NCBI RefSeq assembly: GCF_037949795.1
Contig: NZ_CP149932.1
Coordinates: forward strand, 2,283,001 to 2,347,000
Reading direction: 5' to 3'
Length of the DNA stretch: 64,000 nt
Source of the DNA: Thioclava sp. GXIMD2076
GTDB lineage: Bacteria > Pseudomonadota > Alphaproteobacteria > Rhodobacterales > Rhodobacteraceae
The stretch's first letter is position 1. Each line of letters opens with the position of its first letter. The notes under the pieces were generated by a model that saw nothing but the letters and a program-made list of their open reading frames with translations, did not search any database and had not been told where the DNA came from. A program made the position numbers and the translations under genes. Positions 25,811-35,535 of this stretch are shown here, in pieces.

Positions 25811-27283
25811 TCAGAGATCGTAGATCGCGCTGAACTTCTCTTCGAGATAATCCAGAAGCGGTGTCTCGTCAGGGGTAAATCCGCAGGCGGTGCGGATCGT
25901 CTCGACCGGCTCGCGTAGCCCCCCATGGCGCTGCAGATTCTCGCGCAGCCAGTCGGTTGCCGGCGCGGCATGCCCCTCGGCCAGCGATGTATCGAGATCA
26001 GGCACGGACCCGCGGAGCGATTTCATCAGACAGCCCGCATAGAGATTGCCCAGAGCATAGGTCGGGAAATAGCCAAACAGCCCCACCGGCCAATGCACAT
26101 CCTGCAAGAACCCGTTCGAGGGCTTATCGACAACCAGCCCGAAATCGGCCTTGAAACGGGTGTTCCATGCCTCTTCCAGATCCATGACATCCAGCTTGCC
26201 CGAGATCAGGTCCCGCTCGAGATCGAATCGCATCATGATATGCAGATTGTAGTGCAGCTCGTCGGCCTCGGTGCGGATATAGCCGGGCGCCACACGGTTG
26301 GCGGTGGCGAAGAACGCGTCTGCATCCGCCACACCGAAATCGCCGAACATCTCGGTCATGCGCTGATAGAGCCAGCCGGTAAAGGCGCGCGAGCGGCCCA
26401 GCTGGTTCTCGTAGATCCGGCTCTGGCTCTCGTGGACCCCCATCGACACACCCGCGCCGAGCGGCGTGAAATTATAGGCCTGATCGATGGCCTGTTCGTA
26501 GCAGGCATGGCCCGTCTCGTGGATTGTCGAGTAGATATTATTGAACGGGTCGCGCTCGACCACACGGGTGGTAATGCGCACATCATTGCCCGAGCCGGTC
26601 GAGAACGGATGCACCGCCAGATCCATCCGGCCTCGCGTCCAGTCATAGCCGAAGGCAGAGGCGCAGATCCGCGAGAGCCGCATCTGCGCCTGTTCGGGGA
26701 AGACATGATCGAGGGCGGCAGGCTTGACCGAAGACCCCGCCACCCGCTCGCACAGATCCACCAAACGCGGGCGCATCCGGTCGAACACGCGGCCGATTTC
26801 CTTGGCGGAGGTGCCGGGCTCGTAGGCTTCGAGGAGCGCGTCATAGGGGTCACGCCCGTCTGACAGCGCCTGCGCCTCCTCGCGTTTGAGCCGCACGACC
26901 TCTTCAAACGTCGGCAGGAAGGCCGAAGGATCCTCTGCCGCGCGCGCATCGGCCCAGATCCCCTGGGAGAGCGAGGTCAGGCGGGCCAGCTCGGAGGCCA
27001 GCCGCGCCGGAATACGCATCGCACGGTTATAGTCGCGCGAGGCCATATCCAGCACACGCGCTTCCACCTCGTTGCGGGCCTCGGCGCGGGCCAGCCAGTC
27101 GGATATACGCGGATCGGTGCGCCGCGCATGCAAGATCGCCTCCAGGGCCCCCGTCTCTTCCGCGCGGTCATCGGCGGCACCGCGCGGCATCACCGTTTCC
27201 TGATCCCAAGACAGCCGCTGGGCGATCTTCTCGAGGGCTGCGGTTTCACGCAGATGCGACAGCAGGTCTTGATAGGCAGTCAT
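25811..27283 (-). CDS. M32 family carboxypeptidase (carboxypeptidase Taq)
   Basis: This zinc metallocarboxypeptidase removes C-terminal residues from peptides. The 490-residue product matches the family length of about 500. It has the zinc motif HETGH (in IHETGHACYEQ) and the family signature HESQSRIYEN, plus DVRITTRV and YNLHIMMRFDLE. I use the ATG at 27283, with AGGAG upstream; an in-frame start at 27358 would overlap ctaA. It begins 5 bases after the ctaA stop, so the two are co-transcribed although they have no obvious shared role. Confidence 0.93.
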   Translation of the reverse strand: MTAYQDLLSHLRETAALEKIAQRLSWDQETVMPRGAADDRAEETGALEAILHARRTDPRISDWLARAEARNEVEARVLDMASRDYNRAMRIPARLASELARLTSLSQGIWADARAAEDPSAFLPTFEEVVRLKREEAQALSDGRDPYDALLEAYEPGTSAKEIGRVFDRMRPRLVDLCERVAGSSVKPAALDHVFPEQAQMRLSRICASAFGYDWTRGRMDLAVHPFSTGSGNDVRITTRVVERDPFNNIYSTIHETGHACYEQAIDQAYNFTPLGAGVSMGVHESQSRIYENQLGRSRAFTGWLYQRMTEMFGDFGVADADAFFATANRVAPGYIRTEADELHYNLHIMMRFDLERDLISGKLDVMDLEEAWNTRFKADFGLVVDKPSNGFLQDVHWPVGLFGYFPTYALGNLYAGCLMKSLRGSVPDLDTSLAEGHAAPATDWLRENLQRHGGLREPVETIRTACGFTPDETPLLDYLEEKFSAIYDL

Positions 27284-27288
27284 ACGGG

Positions 27289-28434
27289 TCAGGCTCCTCT
27301 GACGGATTGCACCACCGGATAGCGCGCATGGAAGCGTGCACGGATGATCAGCACCCACAAGATCACAGCCCCGAACTGGTGCGCAAGGCCCAGCGGCATC
27401 GGCGCGGCATGCATCACCGTGACGATCCCGAGGATGACTTGCAGAACCAGCATCGCGCCCATCGCCATGAAGGCCCCGCGCGTGTTGGGATGCGCCGATT
27501 TACGCGCTTTCAGCACGGTAACCAGCCCGAAGACGAACAGCAGATAGGCCACCATCCGGTGCACGAATTGCACCATGCCGGGATTCTCGAAGAAGTTCTT
27601 CCAGAGCGGATGGTAATTGAGCGCGTCCGAGGGGAAGAACTGTCCGTTCATCCACGGCCAGTCGATATAGCCACGCCCTGCATCGATACCCGCAACCAAT
27701 GCACCCAGCAGGATCTGCAGAAAGGCCAGATGCATCACGCCGGTGCCCATGCCGAACAGCTTGCGCTCGCCCATCCGGCGGGCCTGCAACAGTTCGCCCT
27801 CGCGGCGCGAGAGCTGCAGGCAGAACCATGCGATGGTGCCAAGGATGATGAAGGCAATGCCCAGATGCGTCGCCAAACGGTAGGAGGCCACGGCGACCAT
27901 TTGCCCCGACAGGCCCGAATGGACCATCCACCAGCCGATTGCCCCCTGCAGCCCGCCAAGCGCGCCCAGCCCCAGAAGTTTCGGCACCCATCCCTTGGGA
28001 ATACGCCCCGCGACAAGGAAGCCGAAGAAGCCAAGCGCCCAGACCATACCGATCAAACGGCCAAGGTTGCGATGCGCCCATTCCCACCAGAAGATGCCTT
28101 TGAAGCCTTCCAGCGTCATATTCGGGTTCACCAGCTCGTATTGCGGGATCTGTTTGTAATTGTCGAATTCGGCCTGCCACTGGGTCTCGTTCATCGGCGG
28201 CAGTGCCCCCGAGATCGGTTTCCACTCGGTGATCGACAGCCCGCTATCGGTCAGACGTGTCGCGCCCCCGAGCGCGATCATGCACACCACAAGCGCGAAG
28301 ATCACGATCAGCCAGGCGCGGATCCATTTGCGCGCGCCTTTGGGCTGGCGGTCGATCATCCCGCCCTTCGGCTCGGCACGGGTCTGGGTGGCATCGGCCA
28401 CGTCCTCGAAAATGCTGCGTTTCTGGCTCATCAA
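27289..28434 (-). CDS. ctaA: Heme A synthase, COX15/CtaA type
   Basis: CtaA oxidises the C8 methyl of haem O to form haem A for aa3-type cytochrome oxidase. The 381-residue membrane protein has about eight helices and the paired haem-binding His residues: WEWAHRNLGRLIG, RLATHLGIA, FVHRMVAYLL and GLAHQFGAVIL. GGATRLTDSGLSITEWKP is the conserved first periplasmic loop of COX15-like proteins. No other cytochrome oxidase gene is in the window. Confidence 0.95.
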   Translation of the reverse strand: MMSQKRSIFEDVADATQTRAEPKGGMIDRQPKGARKWIRAWLIVIFALVVCMIALGGATRLTDSGLSITEWKPISGALPPMNETQWQAEFDNYKQIPQYELVNPNMTLEGFKGIFWWEWAHRNLGRLIGMVWALGFFGFLVAGRIPKGWVPKLLGLGALGGLQGAIGWWMVHSGLSGQMVAVASYRLATHLGIAFIILGTIAWFCLQLSRREGELLQARRMGERKLFGMGTGVMHLAFLQILLGALVAGIDAGRGYIDWPWMNGQFFPSDALNYHPLWKNFFENPGMVQFVHRMVAYLLFVFGLVTVLKARKSAHPNTRGAFMAMGAMLVLQVILGIVTVMHAAPMPLGLAHQFGAVILWVLIIRARFHARYPVVQSVRGA

Positions 28435-28535
28435 GGCTCTCCTTCAGTCGCCGCGCAAACTAGGCGGGTGGCGGGCCGCATTCAAGCACCATTCCGCCGA
28501 TCACCGGCCGCTATCGTAGCTGTGAGCCCCTGCGC

Positions 28536-28787
28536 TCAGAGAACCTGATGCAGGAGCGCTACCGCCGTGCAGCCACCAAAGAGCACGATCAGCTTTCCGG
28601 CCGTCTGCATCCCCAGATGCAGGGCTTTCGACTGCCAGCGCGAGAGATCGTCAAACATTTCCTGCAGCCGCCCCTGACGGCCCAGCCGGAACATCCACAG
28701 ATGAAGCCCCGCATCCAGCACGATCATCGCCACACAGAGCACCGCCCAAAAGGCGGGATGCAGCAGGATCGGAACTATCTGTGCCAT
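28536..28787 (-). CDS. Small two-helix membrane protein
   Basis: This protein of about 83 residues has two hydrophobic segments, near residues 10-28 and 62-80, separated by a charged stretch (RQGRLQEMFDDLSRWQSK). The ATG at 28787 or a GTG one codon earlier are both near GGGAG. I do not recognise a named family; similar short proteins lie beside ctaA in related bacteria as far as I recall, but I cannot verify that. It could assist oxidase assembly, which is inference from position only. Confidence 0.65.
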   Translation of the reverse strand: MAQIVPILLHPAFWAVLCVAMIVLDAGLHLWMFRLGRQGRLQEMFDDLSRWQSKALHLGMQTAGKLIVLFGGCTAVALLHQVL

Positions 28788-28826
28788 CACCGGTCTCCCT
28801 CCAGTGCCGGCCCAGACCGGACCGGT

Positions 28827-29594
28827 TTACCCCTTGCCGCGCAGAAGCTGCTTGAGCGCCCCGTGCAGCGTCTGGACCTCGGACCGCGTCATCGCGAACC
28901 GTGTCCACATATTGCGCATATTGCGCTTCATCATCGGCGCCTTCTCCGGCGGGTAGAAGAACCCTGCCTCCTCCAGTCGGCCCTCGATGTGATCTCCCCA
29001 TGCCTCGACATCGCCCGCGCTGGCCGGATCATGGCCCGCCAGCCCCGGAGCAATCTCCTCCGCCTCCAGAATATGTCGCGAATACTCGTAGGAGGTCAAC
29101 AGCACAGCTTGCCCGAGGTTCAGGGAAAAGAATTCGGGATTGGTGGGAATGGTGATGATGGCATTCGCACGGATGATATCGTCATTCTCCAGACCCGTGC
29201 GTTCGGGGCCGAAAAGCACGGCCACTTTCTGCCCTGCCTGAATGCGGCGATGCGCCTCGACCATTGCAGTCTCGGGCGTGTAGATGGGCTTGGGCAGTTC
29301 GCGCCCGCGCGCCGTGGTCGCAAAGACGAAATCGCAATCGGCCACAGCGTCTGCCACGCTGTCGAACACGCCCGCATGATCCAGCACACGCCCCGCCGCG
29401 CCAGAGGCCATCGCCACTGCTTTCGGGTTCGGCCAGCCATCGCGCGGCTCGACGATGCGCATCTTGTTGAGCGTGAAGTTCAGCATGGCCCGGGCGGCCG
29501 CACCGATATTCTCCCCCATCTGCGGACGCACCAGAACCATATGCGGCTGGTTGGGCTTCGGGGCATTTTTCGTATCGGCGGCTTGATCGATCAT
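28827..29594 (-). CDS. trmJ: tRNA/rRNA ribose 2'-O-methyltransferase, TrmJ-like
   Basis: SpoU-class (SPOUT) enzymes of this type methylate the ribose at tRNA position 32. The 255-residue product has the three trefoil-knot motifs: VRPQMGENIGAAARAM near the N-terminus, VLFGPERTGLENDD, and SLNLGQAVLLTSYEYSR. A helical C-terminal extension of about 80 residues typical of TrmJ follows. An ATG at 29594 with AAAGGAG is preferred to the adjacent GTG. It diverges from the ThiE-like gene. Confidence 0.9.
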   Translation of the reverse strand: MIDQAADTKNAPKPNQPHMVLVRPQMGENIGAAARAMLNFTLNKMRIVEPRDGWPNPKAVAMASGAAGRVLDHAGVFDSVADAVADCDFVFATTARGRELPKPIYTPETAMVEAHRRIQAGQKVAVLFGPERTGLENDDIIRANAIITIPTNPEFFSLNLGQAVLLTSYEYSRHILEAEEIAPGLAGHDPASAGDVEAWGDHIEGRLEEAGFFYPPEKAPMMKRNMRNMWTRFAMTRSEVQTLHGALKQLLRGKG

Positions 29595-29723
29595 CACGGG
29601 CTCCTTTTACAACGCCTCCCATAAGCCCATCGCAAAGCTCTTTCAAGCAAGCGGCTCCTGCGCTATGAGGGCACAAACCATTTTCCGGCCCGGGATGAGG
29701 GCCGATGCAGTCAAGGACATACC

Positions 29724-30344
29724 ATGGCAGACGAAGATCGCCCGCAAATCTACCTGCTGACGCCCACGAGCTTCGAGCCGGAGACGTTCCTGCCCAAACT
29801 CAAGGCGGTGCTTGACGCGCATGACATCGCCTGTATCCGCCTGTGCCATGCCTCCAAGGACGAGGCCGAACTGGGCCGGATCGCCGATGCCATGCGCGAG
29901 ATCGCCCATGCCAAGGATGTGGCATTGGTGATCGACAGCCATATCCATCTGGTCGAGCGCCATGGCCTTGACGGCGTGCATCTGACCGATGGCGCGCGCA
30001 CCGTGCGCCATGCCCGCAAGGAGCTGGGCGAGGATGCGATCGTAGGGGCCTATTGCGGCACCCAGCGGCATGACGGCATGAATGCGGGCGAGGCCGGCGC
30101 CGATTACATCTGCTTCGGTCCGATCGGCGAGAGCGCGCTCGGCACCGGCGCACGCGCCGAATTCGACCTGTTCCAGTGGTGGTCCGAGGTGATCGAGGTG
30201 CCGGTGGTGGCCGAAGGCGCGCTGACCATCGAACTCGTCCAGCAATTCGCGCCCGTCTCCGACTGGTTCGCCTTCGGCGACGAGATCTGGAAGACCGAGG
30301 ATCCGGTGGCGACCCTCGGCACGCTCATCGCGGCAATGGGCTGA
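29724..30344 (+). CDS. Thiamine-phosphate-synthase-like (ThiE/TenI fold) protein
   Basis: The 206-residue product aligns by eye with ThiE/TenI TIM barrels: QIYLLTP at the first strand, DGVHLTDG mid-chain, then GAYCGTQRH and GADYICFGPIGES. ThiE needs a pyrophosphate site of the form GP-x-F-x-T-x-T-K and a G-x-S-x-H/T loop. Here those positions read GPIGESALGTG and GTQRH, and the terminal glycine loop is VAEGAL. So it may not make thiamine phosphate. It is followed 3 bases later by a P-loop kinase on the same strand; no thi gene or TPP riboswitch is seen. Confidence 0.8.
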   Translation: MADEDRPQIYLLTPTSFEPETFLPKLKAVLDAHDIACIRLCHASKDEAELGRIADAMREIAHAKDVALVIDSHIHLVERHGLDGVHLTDGARTVRHARKELGEDAIVGAYCGTQRHDGMNAGEAGADYICFGPIGESALGTGARAEFDLFQWWSEVIEVPVVAEGALTIELVQQFAPVSDWFAFGDEIWKTEDPVATLGTLIAAMG

Positions 30345-30347
30345 ACC

Positions 30348-31052
30348 ATGGTCACGCGCACCGAAGACACCACGATCCAGCGCGACGGTCCGATGGGCGA
30401 CTGGGGCGCGTTCATGCATTCGGAACTGCGCGTGGACCGCGCCGATCTGGCGAGCCATATCCGCCAGCTCGAGGGCGAGCGTCTGGTGATCGCCGTGGCG
30501 GGCGCGCCGGGCTCGGGAAAATCGCGCCTCGCACAAGAGATCTGCGACGCGCTCAACGCCAAAGCCCCCGCCTCTGCCGCCATCCTGCCGATGGACGGGT
30601 TCCACCGCTCCAATGACTGGCTCGATGCGCATGGCCTGCGTCCGCGCAAGGGCGCACCCGAAACCTTCGATACGACAGGTTTTGCCGCACTCCTGCAAAA
30701 GGCGCGCATGGCCGGCCAGCCGCTGAGCGTGCCGACCTTCGACCGAGATACAGATGCGGTGATTCCCGCAGGCTGCGAGATCGAAGCACAGACGCGCATC
30801 ATCATCACCGAGGGCAATTACCTGCTCCTCAACCGCGACGGCTGGCGCGATCTCTTCCCGCTTTTCGATCTTACGATCCGGCTGCATGTGCCCGAAGACG
30901 AACTCCGCGACCGCCTCACGCGCCGCTGGAAGAAATACGGCTTGCCCGCTGATGAAATCACGCGCCGCGTCGAGGAGAACGACCTGCCCAATGGCCGTAT
31001 CCTGCTGACCGAAGGCCGCGCCGCCGATCTGCGCGTTCTCGATTACAGCTGA
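30348..31052 (+). CDS. P-loop nucleoside/sugar kinase of the uridine kinase-pantothenate kinase type
   Basis: The 234-residue protein contains the Walker A loop GAPGSGKS at residues 52-59, followed by LPMDGFHRSNDWL, where the Asp and His match the substrate site of the uridine kinase/PanK superfamily. IITEGNYLLLN carries the Walker B-like strand, and a lid rich in Arg (RLTRRWKKYGLP) follows. The ATG is 3 bases after the ThiE-like stop. Substrate is undetermined; fructose, pantothenate and nucleosides are all possible in this superfamily. Confidence 0.85.
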   Translation: MVTRTEDTTIQRDGPMGDWGAFMHSELRVDRADLASHIRQLEGERLVIAVAGAPGSGKSRLAQEICDALNAKAPASAAILPMDGFHRSNDWLDAHGLRPRKGAPETFDTTGFAALLQKARMAGQPLSVPTFDRDTDAVIPAGCEIEAQTRIIITEGNYLLLNRDGWRDLFPLFDLTIRLHVPEDELRDRLTRRWKKYGLPADEITRRVEENDLPNGRILLTEGRAADLRVLDYS

Positions 31053-31115
31053 TCTCCAGCGTCCCCAAATATCCTCGGGGGTTGAATTCCGGCTCCCGCA
31101 GGGAGACTGGAAGAA

Positions 31116-31139
31116 GGGGGGCGCGAGCGCCCCCTTTTT
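31116..31139 (+). terminator. Rho-independent terminator after the kinase gene
   Basis: GGGGGCGC (31117-31124) pairs with GCGCCCCC (31127-31134), followed by TTTTT. It ends the ThiE-like/kinase transcript before the convergent tgt gene. Confidence 0.85.
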
Positions 31140-31163
31140 ATTCCATCCCCGAACACAGGCCGC

Positions 31164-32294
31164 TCAGATCGGCTCGATATCGCCCTCGGCACGTTTGGCG
31201 TGGAAATCGGCGACAAACGCCTTGAATGTCCCCGCCTCGATCGCATCGCGCATCCCCTGCATAAGATCCTGATAATAATGCAGGTTGTGCCATGTCATCA
31301 GCATCCCCGAGATCATCTCGTTCGAGCGGAAGACATGGTGCAGATAGGCGCGCGAATAGCTGCGGCAGGCTGGGCAGGCGCAGTTTTCGTCCAGCGGGCG
31401 CGGGTCGTCGCGGTGACGCGCGTTCTTGATGTTGATCTGCCCGTGGCGGGTCCAGGCCTGGCCCGTGCGCCCCGAGCGCGAGGGCAGAACGCAATCCAGC
31501 ATATCGACGCCGCGCTCGACCGCGCCCACGATATCGTCGGGCTTGCCCACGCCCATCAGATAGCGCGGCTTGTCGGCAGGCAGGAAATCGGTGGCATAGT
31601 CCAGCACGCCAAACATCGCCTCCTGCCCCTCACCCACGGCCAGACCACCAATGGCATAGCCGTCAAAACCGATCTCGGTCAGGGCTTTGGCCGATTCCTC
31701 GCGCAGCTCAGGCGTCACACCGCCCTGCATGATCCCGAAGAGCGCATGGCCCGGACGGTCGCCAAATGCGTCCTTGGACCGCTGCGCCCATCGCATGGAC
31801 AGCTGCATCGCGCGGGCCACTTCCTTATCGGTTGCCGGTAGCGCGGGGCATTCATCGAAACACATCACAATGTCAGACCCCAGAAGCTTCTGGATCTCCA
31901 TCGAGCGTTCGGGGCTCAGCATATGTTTGGAGCCGTCAACATGGCTAGAGAAGGTTACGCCCTCTTCGGTCAGCTTGCGCAGCCCTGCCAGAGACATGAC
32001 CTGGAACCCGCCCGAATCCGTCAGGATCGGTTTTTGCCAGTTCATGAATTTGTGCAAGCCCCCGAGCGCGGCCACACGTTCGGCAGTGGGACGCAGCATC
32101 AGGTGATAGGTATTGCCCAGCAGGATATCGGCACCGGTTGCGGCCACGGATTCGGGCATCATGCCCTTCACGGTCGCTGCCGTCCCTACCGGCATGAAGG
32201 CAGGTGTGCGGATCTCACCGCGCGGGGTATGGATCACCCCCTTACGGGCCGCACCATCCGTCGACTGAAGCTCGAAGCTGAATTTTTCTGTCAT
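31164..32294 (-). CDS. tgt: Queuine tRNA-ribosyltransferase
   Basis: Tgt swaps guanine-34 of GUN-anticodon tRNAs for preQ1. The 376-residue product uses the ATG at 32294, after AAGGAGAC, giving the canonical length. Motifs are [10 protein letters not shown] with the catalytic Asp region, [12 protein letters not shown] in the base pocket, [14 protein letters not shown], and the zinc-binding [16 protein letters not shown]. It uses the product of QueF, encoded about 15 kb away. QueA is not in the window. Confidence 0.96.
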   Translation of the reverse strand: MTEKFSFELQSTDGAARKGVIHTPRGEIRTPAFMPVGTAATVKGMMPESVAATGADILLGNTYHLMLRPTAERVAALGGLHKFMNWQKPILTDSGGFQVMSLAGLRKLTEEGVTFSSHVDGSKHMLSPERSMEIQKLLGSDIVMCFDECPALPATDKEVARAMQLSMRWAQRSKDAFGDRPGHALFGIMQGGVTPELREESAKALTEIGFDGYAIGGLAVGEGQEAMFGVLDYATDFLPADKPRYLMGVGKPDDIVGAVERGVDMLDCVLPSRSGRTGQAWTRHGQINIKNARHRDDPRPLDENCACPACRSYSRAYLHHVFRSNEMISGMLMTWHNLHYYQDLMQGMRDAIEAGTFKAFVADFHAKRAEGDIEPI

Positions 32295-32367
32295 CACCTG
32301 TCTCCTTGCGCAGCCCCCATAGGCCGAATGCGGGCATTTGAAAAGCATCTCCTGCAGGACAATATGA

Positions 32368-32392
32368 AAACGGGGCCAAAGCGGCCCCGTTT
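32368..32392 (-). terminator. Terminator after the DUF1275 gene
   Basis: AAACGGGGCC (32368-32377) and GGCCCCGTTT (32383-32392) form a perfect 10-bp stem with a 5-base loop. Read on the minus strand it follows the DUF1275 stop by about 20 bases and leads into TTTTC. Confidence 0.75.
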
Positions 32393-32411
32393 CGCGCATT
32401 TCCGGCAGGTT

Positions 32412-33164
32412 TCAGGCGATGTTCTGGCTCATGGCCTTCACCGCACGCGGCGCGGTCAGACCGGCAATCGCCAACAGCACGACCGCCGGCACAAGCGCGA
32501 AGGTCCAGCCAAAGGCGCCATGACCCAGCCCGCCCGCGATCCCGCCCAGCACGAAGGCCGCAACAAGTTGCACGAAGAGCATCAGCCGCGCGCGGTCGAA
32601 CCCGTCCTCGCAGCTCTCGCGACCGCGCCCGTATAGCCCGCGCCCGATCTCGATTCCCATATCGGTCAGCAGACCTGTGGCATGGGTGGTGCGGATCCGC
32701 GCGCCCGAGATACGGGTAATGGTGGCATTCTGCAGCCCCATAATAAAGGCCAGAAGACCCAACCCCACATGCCCCTCCCAGGGCTGTGGCAGGATCTCGG
32801 CGCTGGACAGAACCGCCATCAGCAGCGCCTGCAGCGCAAGCGGCGCATAATAGGTGAGCCGCGAGTGACGGGTAAAGCCGCGCGCGATCATGGCCGAAGC
32901 CAGCGCCGCCCCCGAAACAAACAGGACCAGCACACAGAAGCTGAGCAGCACAAGCCGCATGTTATGGGCTACCAGACTGCCCGCCATCTGCGACAGATGG
33001 CCCGTCATATGCGAGGCATACTGGCTCATCATAAGAAATGCGCCCGCATTGAGCGAGCCGGAGATCAGCGCAAGAACGATCCCGAGCCAGCGATCGGCTT
33101 CGGGGGCACGGCGATGGGCAGTGAACAGGCGCATCGCTTTCAGGGAGGCGTTTCTATGAGGCAT
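32412..33164 (-). CDS. DUF1275 (YoaK-like) membrane protein
   Basis: The role of the family is unknown. The 250-residue product has about six hydrophobic segments. DUF1275 features are visible: SGSLNAGAFLMMSQYASHMTG in the first helix and loop, FIMGLQNATI, and ATGLLTDMG. The ATG at 33164 is preferred because GAGGG lies 7 bases upstream and the further upstream frame has no matching family sequence. It is flanked by its own terminator and a 213-base upstream gap, so it is a single-gene unit. Confidence 0.85.
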   Translation of the reverse strand: MPHRNASLKAMRLFTAHRRAPEADRWLGIVLALISGSLNAGAFLMMSQYASHMTGHLSQMAGSLVAHNMRLVLLSFCVLVLFVSGAALASAMIARGFTRHSRLTYYAPLALQALLMAVLSSAEILPQPWEGHVGLGLLAFIMGLQNATITRISGARIRTTHATGLLTDMGIEIGRGLYGRGRESCEDGFDRARLMLFVQLVAAFVLGGIAGGLGHGAFGWTFALVPAVVLLAIAGLTAPRAVKAMSQNIA

Positions 33165-33377
33165 GGGCAAACCCTCGATGAAGTTGCGGGGAGGTTGGAG
33201 GACCATTCCCATCATGTCGGGAGTATTTTCGCGCGGGCAAGAGTGTCCCCGCGTCGGATATGCGGCGATGCAGCAAATTCCCGCCAAAGGTGTAAGATTG
33301 AGGCATCAATATGCCGGTATCAAAAAACCTTATCCAGCATTTCCATGAACTTATCGTGATGATAACGCAACCAGAGG

Positions 33378-33839
33378 TTATCTGCTCTCGGTTTTCATCT
33401 GCCAGCGCCCGCTTTCCTCGGACCAGTATTGCGCCTTGGCACCGGCCTGCGTGAACTCTTTCCACTGGGCGCGTGCGGTTGCGAGCGCCTCGTGGTCATG
33501 GCCGTCGAACAGGATCCAGACACGCTCGTGGCGGTCCAGCTCCTCGGGGGTCACGGCAGCCCCGTCGACACTGAGCACCGCCTGACGTCCCTCGCCCATG
33601 GGCGAGGTCGACAGCAGGACCGGTTGCAGCGCGTCATATGCGCCCCCCGACAGCCCGTGCGGCAGGAAGCCTTCCGGCCCGCCCATCTCCCACAGGCTGC
33701 GGTCATACCATTGCATCCGTTCGGGATGCGTGCCGCGCAACTCTATCTTCCATCCCTGATCGAGCGCGCGGGTCGCCAGATTGACCACCACTTCCGGCAC
33801 CGAGGACTGGGTGACATGATAGAACAGCGCAGCCCCCAT
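33378..33839 (-). CDS. holC: DNA polymerase III subunit chi
   Basis: HolC links the clamp loader to single-strand binding protein at the fork. The 153-residue product matches the family length. Recognisable pieces are FYHVTQSSVPEVVVNLATRAL, the WKIELRGTHPER segment, LWEMGGPEGFLPHG and the RVWILFDGHD strand. It begins 3 bases after pepA, the arrangement found widely in proteobacteria, which supports the call. Confidence 0.93.
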   Translation of the reverse strand: MGAALFYHVTQSSVPEVVVNLATRALDQGWKIELRGTHPERMQWYDRSLWEMGGPEGFLPHGLSGGAYDALQPVLLSTSPMGEGRQAVLSVDGAAVTPEELDRHERVWILFDGHDHEALATARAQWKEFTQAGAKAQYWSEESGRWQMKTESR

Positions 33840-33842
33840 CGA

Positions 33843-35306
33843 TCAGCCCTCGAACTTCTCGGCAATCAGCCGGTTGAGCGTCATCACGCCCCAGCCGGTC
33901 GGGCCTTTCGGTGCCAGTTCCGTCTCGGAGGGCGGCAGCGCCACGCCTGCGATATCGATATGGCACCACGGTACATCCGCCTCGACAAAGCGCTTGAGGA
34001 AGGCCGCCGCCGTGATCGAACCGGCCGCGCGACCGCCGGTGTTCTTGATATCTGCCAGACGCGATTTGATCAGCTTGTCATAGGCGGGTTGCAAGGGCAG
34101 CGGCCATGCGCCCTCGCCCTCGAGTTTTGCCGCCTTGAGCACGGCCTCGGAGAAGCTCTCGTTATTGGTGAACACGCCCGCATTCTCGTGCCCGAGCCCC
34201 ACGATCACCGCCCCCGTCAACGTTGCCAGATCGATCATCGCCGAGGGCGCGAAATGCTCCTGCGCATACCAGAGCACATCGGCCAGCACGAGGCGGCCTT
34301 CGGCATCGGTATTGATCACCTCGATGGTCACGCCCTTGGCCGAGGTCACGATATCGCCCGGACGCTGGGCCTTCCCGTCGGGCATGTTCTCGACGAGGCC
34401 GACCAGACCCACCACATTGGCCCGCGCCTTGCGCAGCGCGAGCGTGCGCATGACGCCCGCCACCGTGCCCGCGCCGCCCATATCCATGGTCATCTCTTCC
34501 ATACCCGCGCCCGGCTTGAGGGAAATCCCGCCGGTATCGAACACCACGCCCTTACCGATCAGCGCGAGCGGCGGCTCGTCCCCTCCGCCATTCCATTTCA
34601 TGACTACAACCTTGGAAGGACTTTCCGAGCCCTGCCCCACAGCCAGAAGCGCGCGCATCCCGAGCGCCTCCAGATCGGCCTCCTCGAGGATCTCGACATC
34701 GAGCCCCAGCTCCTGCATCGCCGCCAGACGGGCGGCAAAATCGGAGGTGGTCAGGATATTGGCGGGCTCGTTCACCAGATCGCGGGTAAAGAACACCCCT
34801 TCGGCCAAGGCGGCCATCGGCGCGCTTTCCTGCGCCAGCTTCTCGGGGTTCGTCGCCATGAAGCGCACAGCCCCATAGGCGGGTGTCTCGGTGCTGTGGT
34901 AATCGAAGCGGTAGGCCCGCAATGCCAGCCCGAAGGAAATCTCCGCCGCGCGCACCTGACCTTCGACGAGCACGGTCGCGCCCTTCTCCCCCAGAGCCCT
35001 GGCGATTGTGGCGCCCGCCTTGCGGGCAACCGCCACATCGGCGCGGCGCGGCAATTGCACCAGAAGCACCAGCTCGGCCTCCATCCCCGAGGGCCATTCG
35101 AGCCGAAGCGCGGCCCCTGCCTCCAGCTTGGCAAACGCCTCCGAGTCCGCCGCGCGCTTGAGCGCCCCGCGCGTCAGCCGGTTCACCCGCCGCCCCGCGA
35201 GCCCCAGATTGCGTCCGGCCTCGGCAAAGACGACCACCAGACCGGGCGCGGTCTCGAGCGCGTCCAGATCTGTTTCGGTGAAGCTGATGGCAACGGGGTC
35301 GGTCAT
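33843..35306 (-). CDS. pepA: Leucyl aminopeptidase (M17)
   Basis: PepA is a hexameric dizinc exopeptidase that removes N-terminal residues. The 487-residue product has the N-terminal macro-like domain and a C-terminal catalytic domain. The latter contains GKGVVFDTGGISLKPG (Lys and Asp ligands), DMGGAGTVAG, and the signature NTDAEGRLVLAD. In E. coli PepA also binds DNA; that cannot be judged here. It is transcribed with holC and diverges from lptF. Confidence 0.96.
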   Translation of the reverse strand: MTDPVAISFTETDLDALETAPGLVVVFAEAGRNLGLAGRRVNRLTRGALKRAADSEAFAKLEAGAALRLEWPSGMEAELVLLVQLPRRADVAVARKAGATIARALGEKGATVLVEGQVRAAEISFGLALRAYRFDYHSTETPAYGAVRFMATNPEKLAQESAPMAALAEGVFFTRDLVNEPANILTTSDFAARLAAMQELGLDVEILEEADLEALGMRALLAVGQGSESPSKVVVMKWNGGGDEPPLALIGKGVVFDTGGISLKPGAGMEEMTMDMGGAGTVAGVMRTLALRKARANVVGLVGLVENMPDGKAQRPGDIVTSAKGVTIEVINTDAEGRLVLADVLWYAQEHFAPSAMIDLATLTGAVIVGLGHENAGVFTNNESFSEAVLKAAKLEGEGAWPLPLQPAYDKLIKSRLADIKNTGGRAAGSITAAAFLKRFVEADVPWCHIDIAGVALPPSETELAPKGPTGWGVMTLNRLIAEKFEG

Positions 35307-35535
35307 GGTGGTCTCCCTTTTGGTCCACGGTTGGCCCGACCCTACAAAGCTTCGGAGGGATTGAAAAGCGGATGCGGCAAAGCGGTGGAGCGCAGGAGAG
35401 CGGCGGATTTCTGCACGGTTTCACAGGTTTGGTGCGCCTAAATTCCGCATGCGGGCTTTTCCCGCGCGCGCCAAGGCGGTAGAGACGGGACAAAGACTGC
35501 CGCGCAAGCGCCGCGATTTGGAGAGAAACGCCCCC

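Noticed and set aside
29598..29723. TPP riboswitch upstream of the ThiE-like gene
   Set aside because: The conserved CUGAGA-type core of the thi box is absent.
33429..35441. 670-codon open frame opposite holC and pepA
   Set aside because: It spans two well-supported minus-strand genes and has shadow-like composition (His- and Arg-rich).
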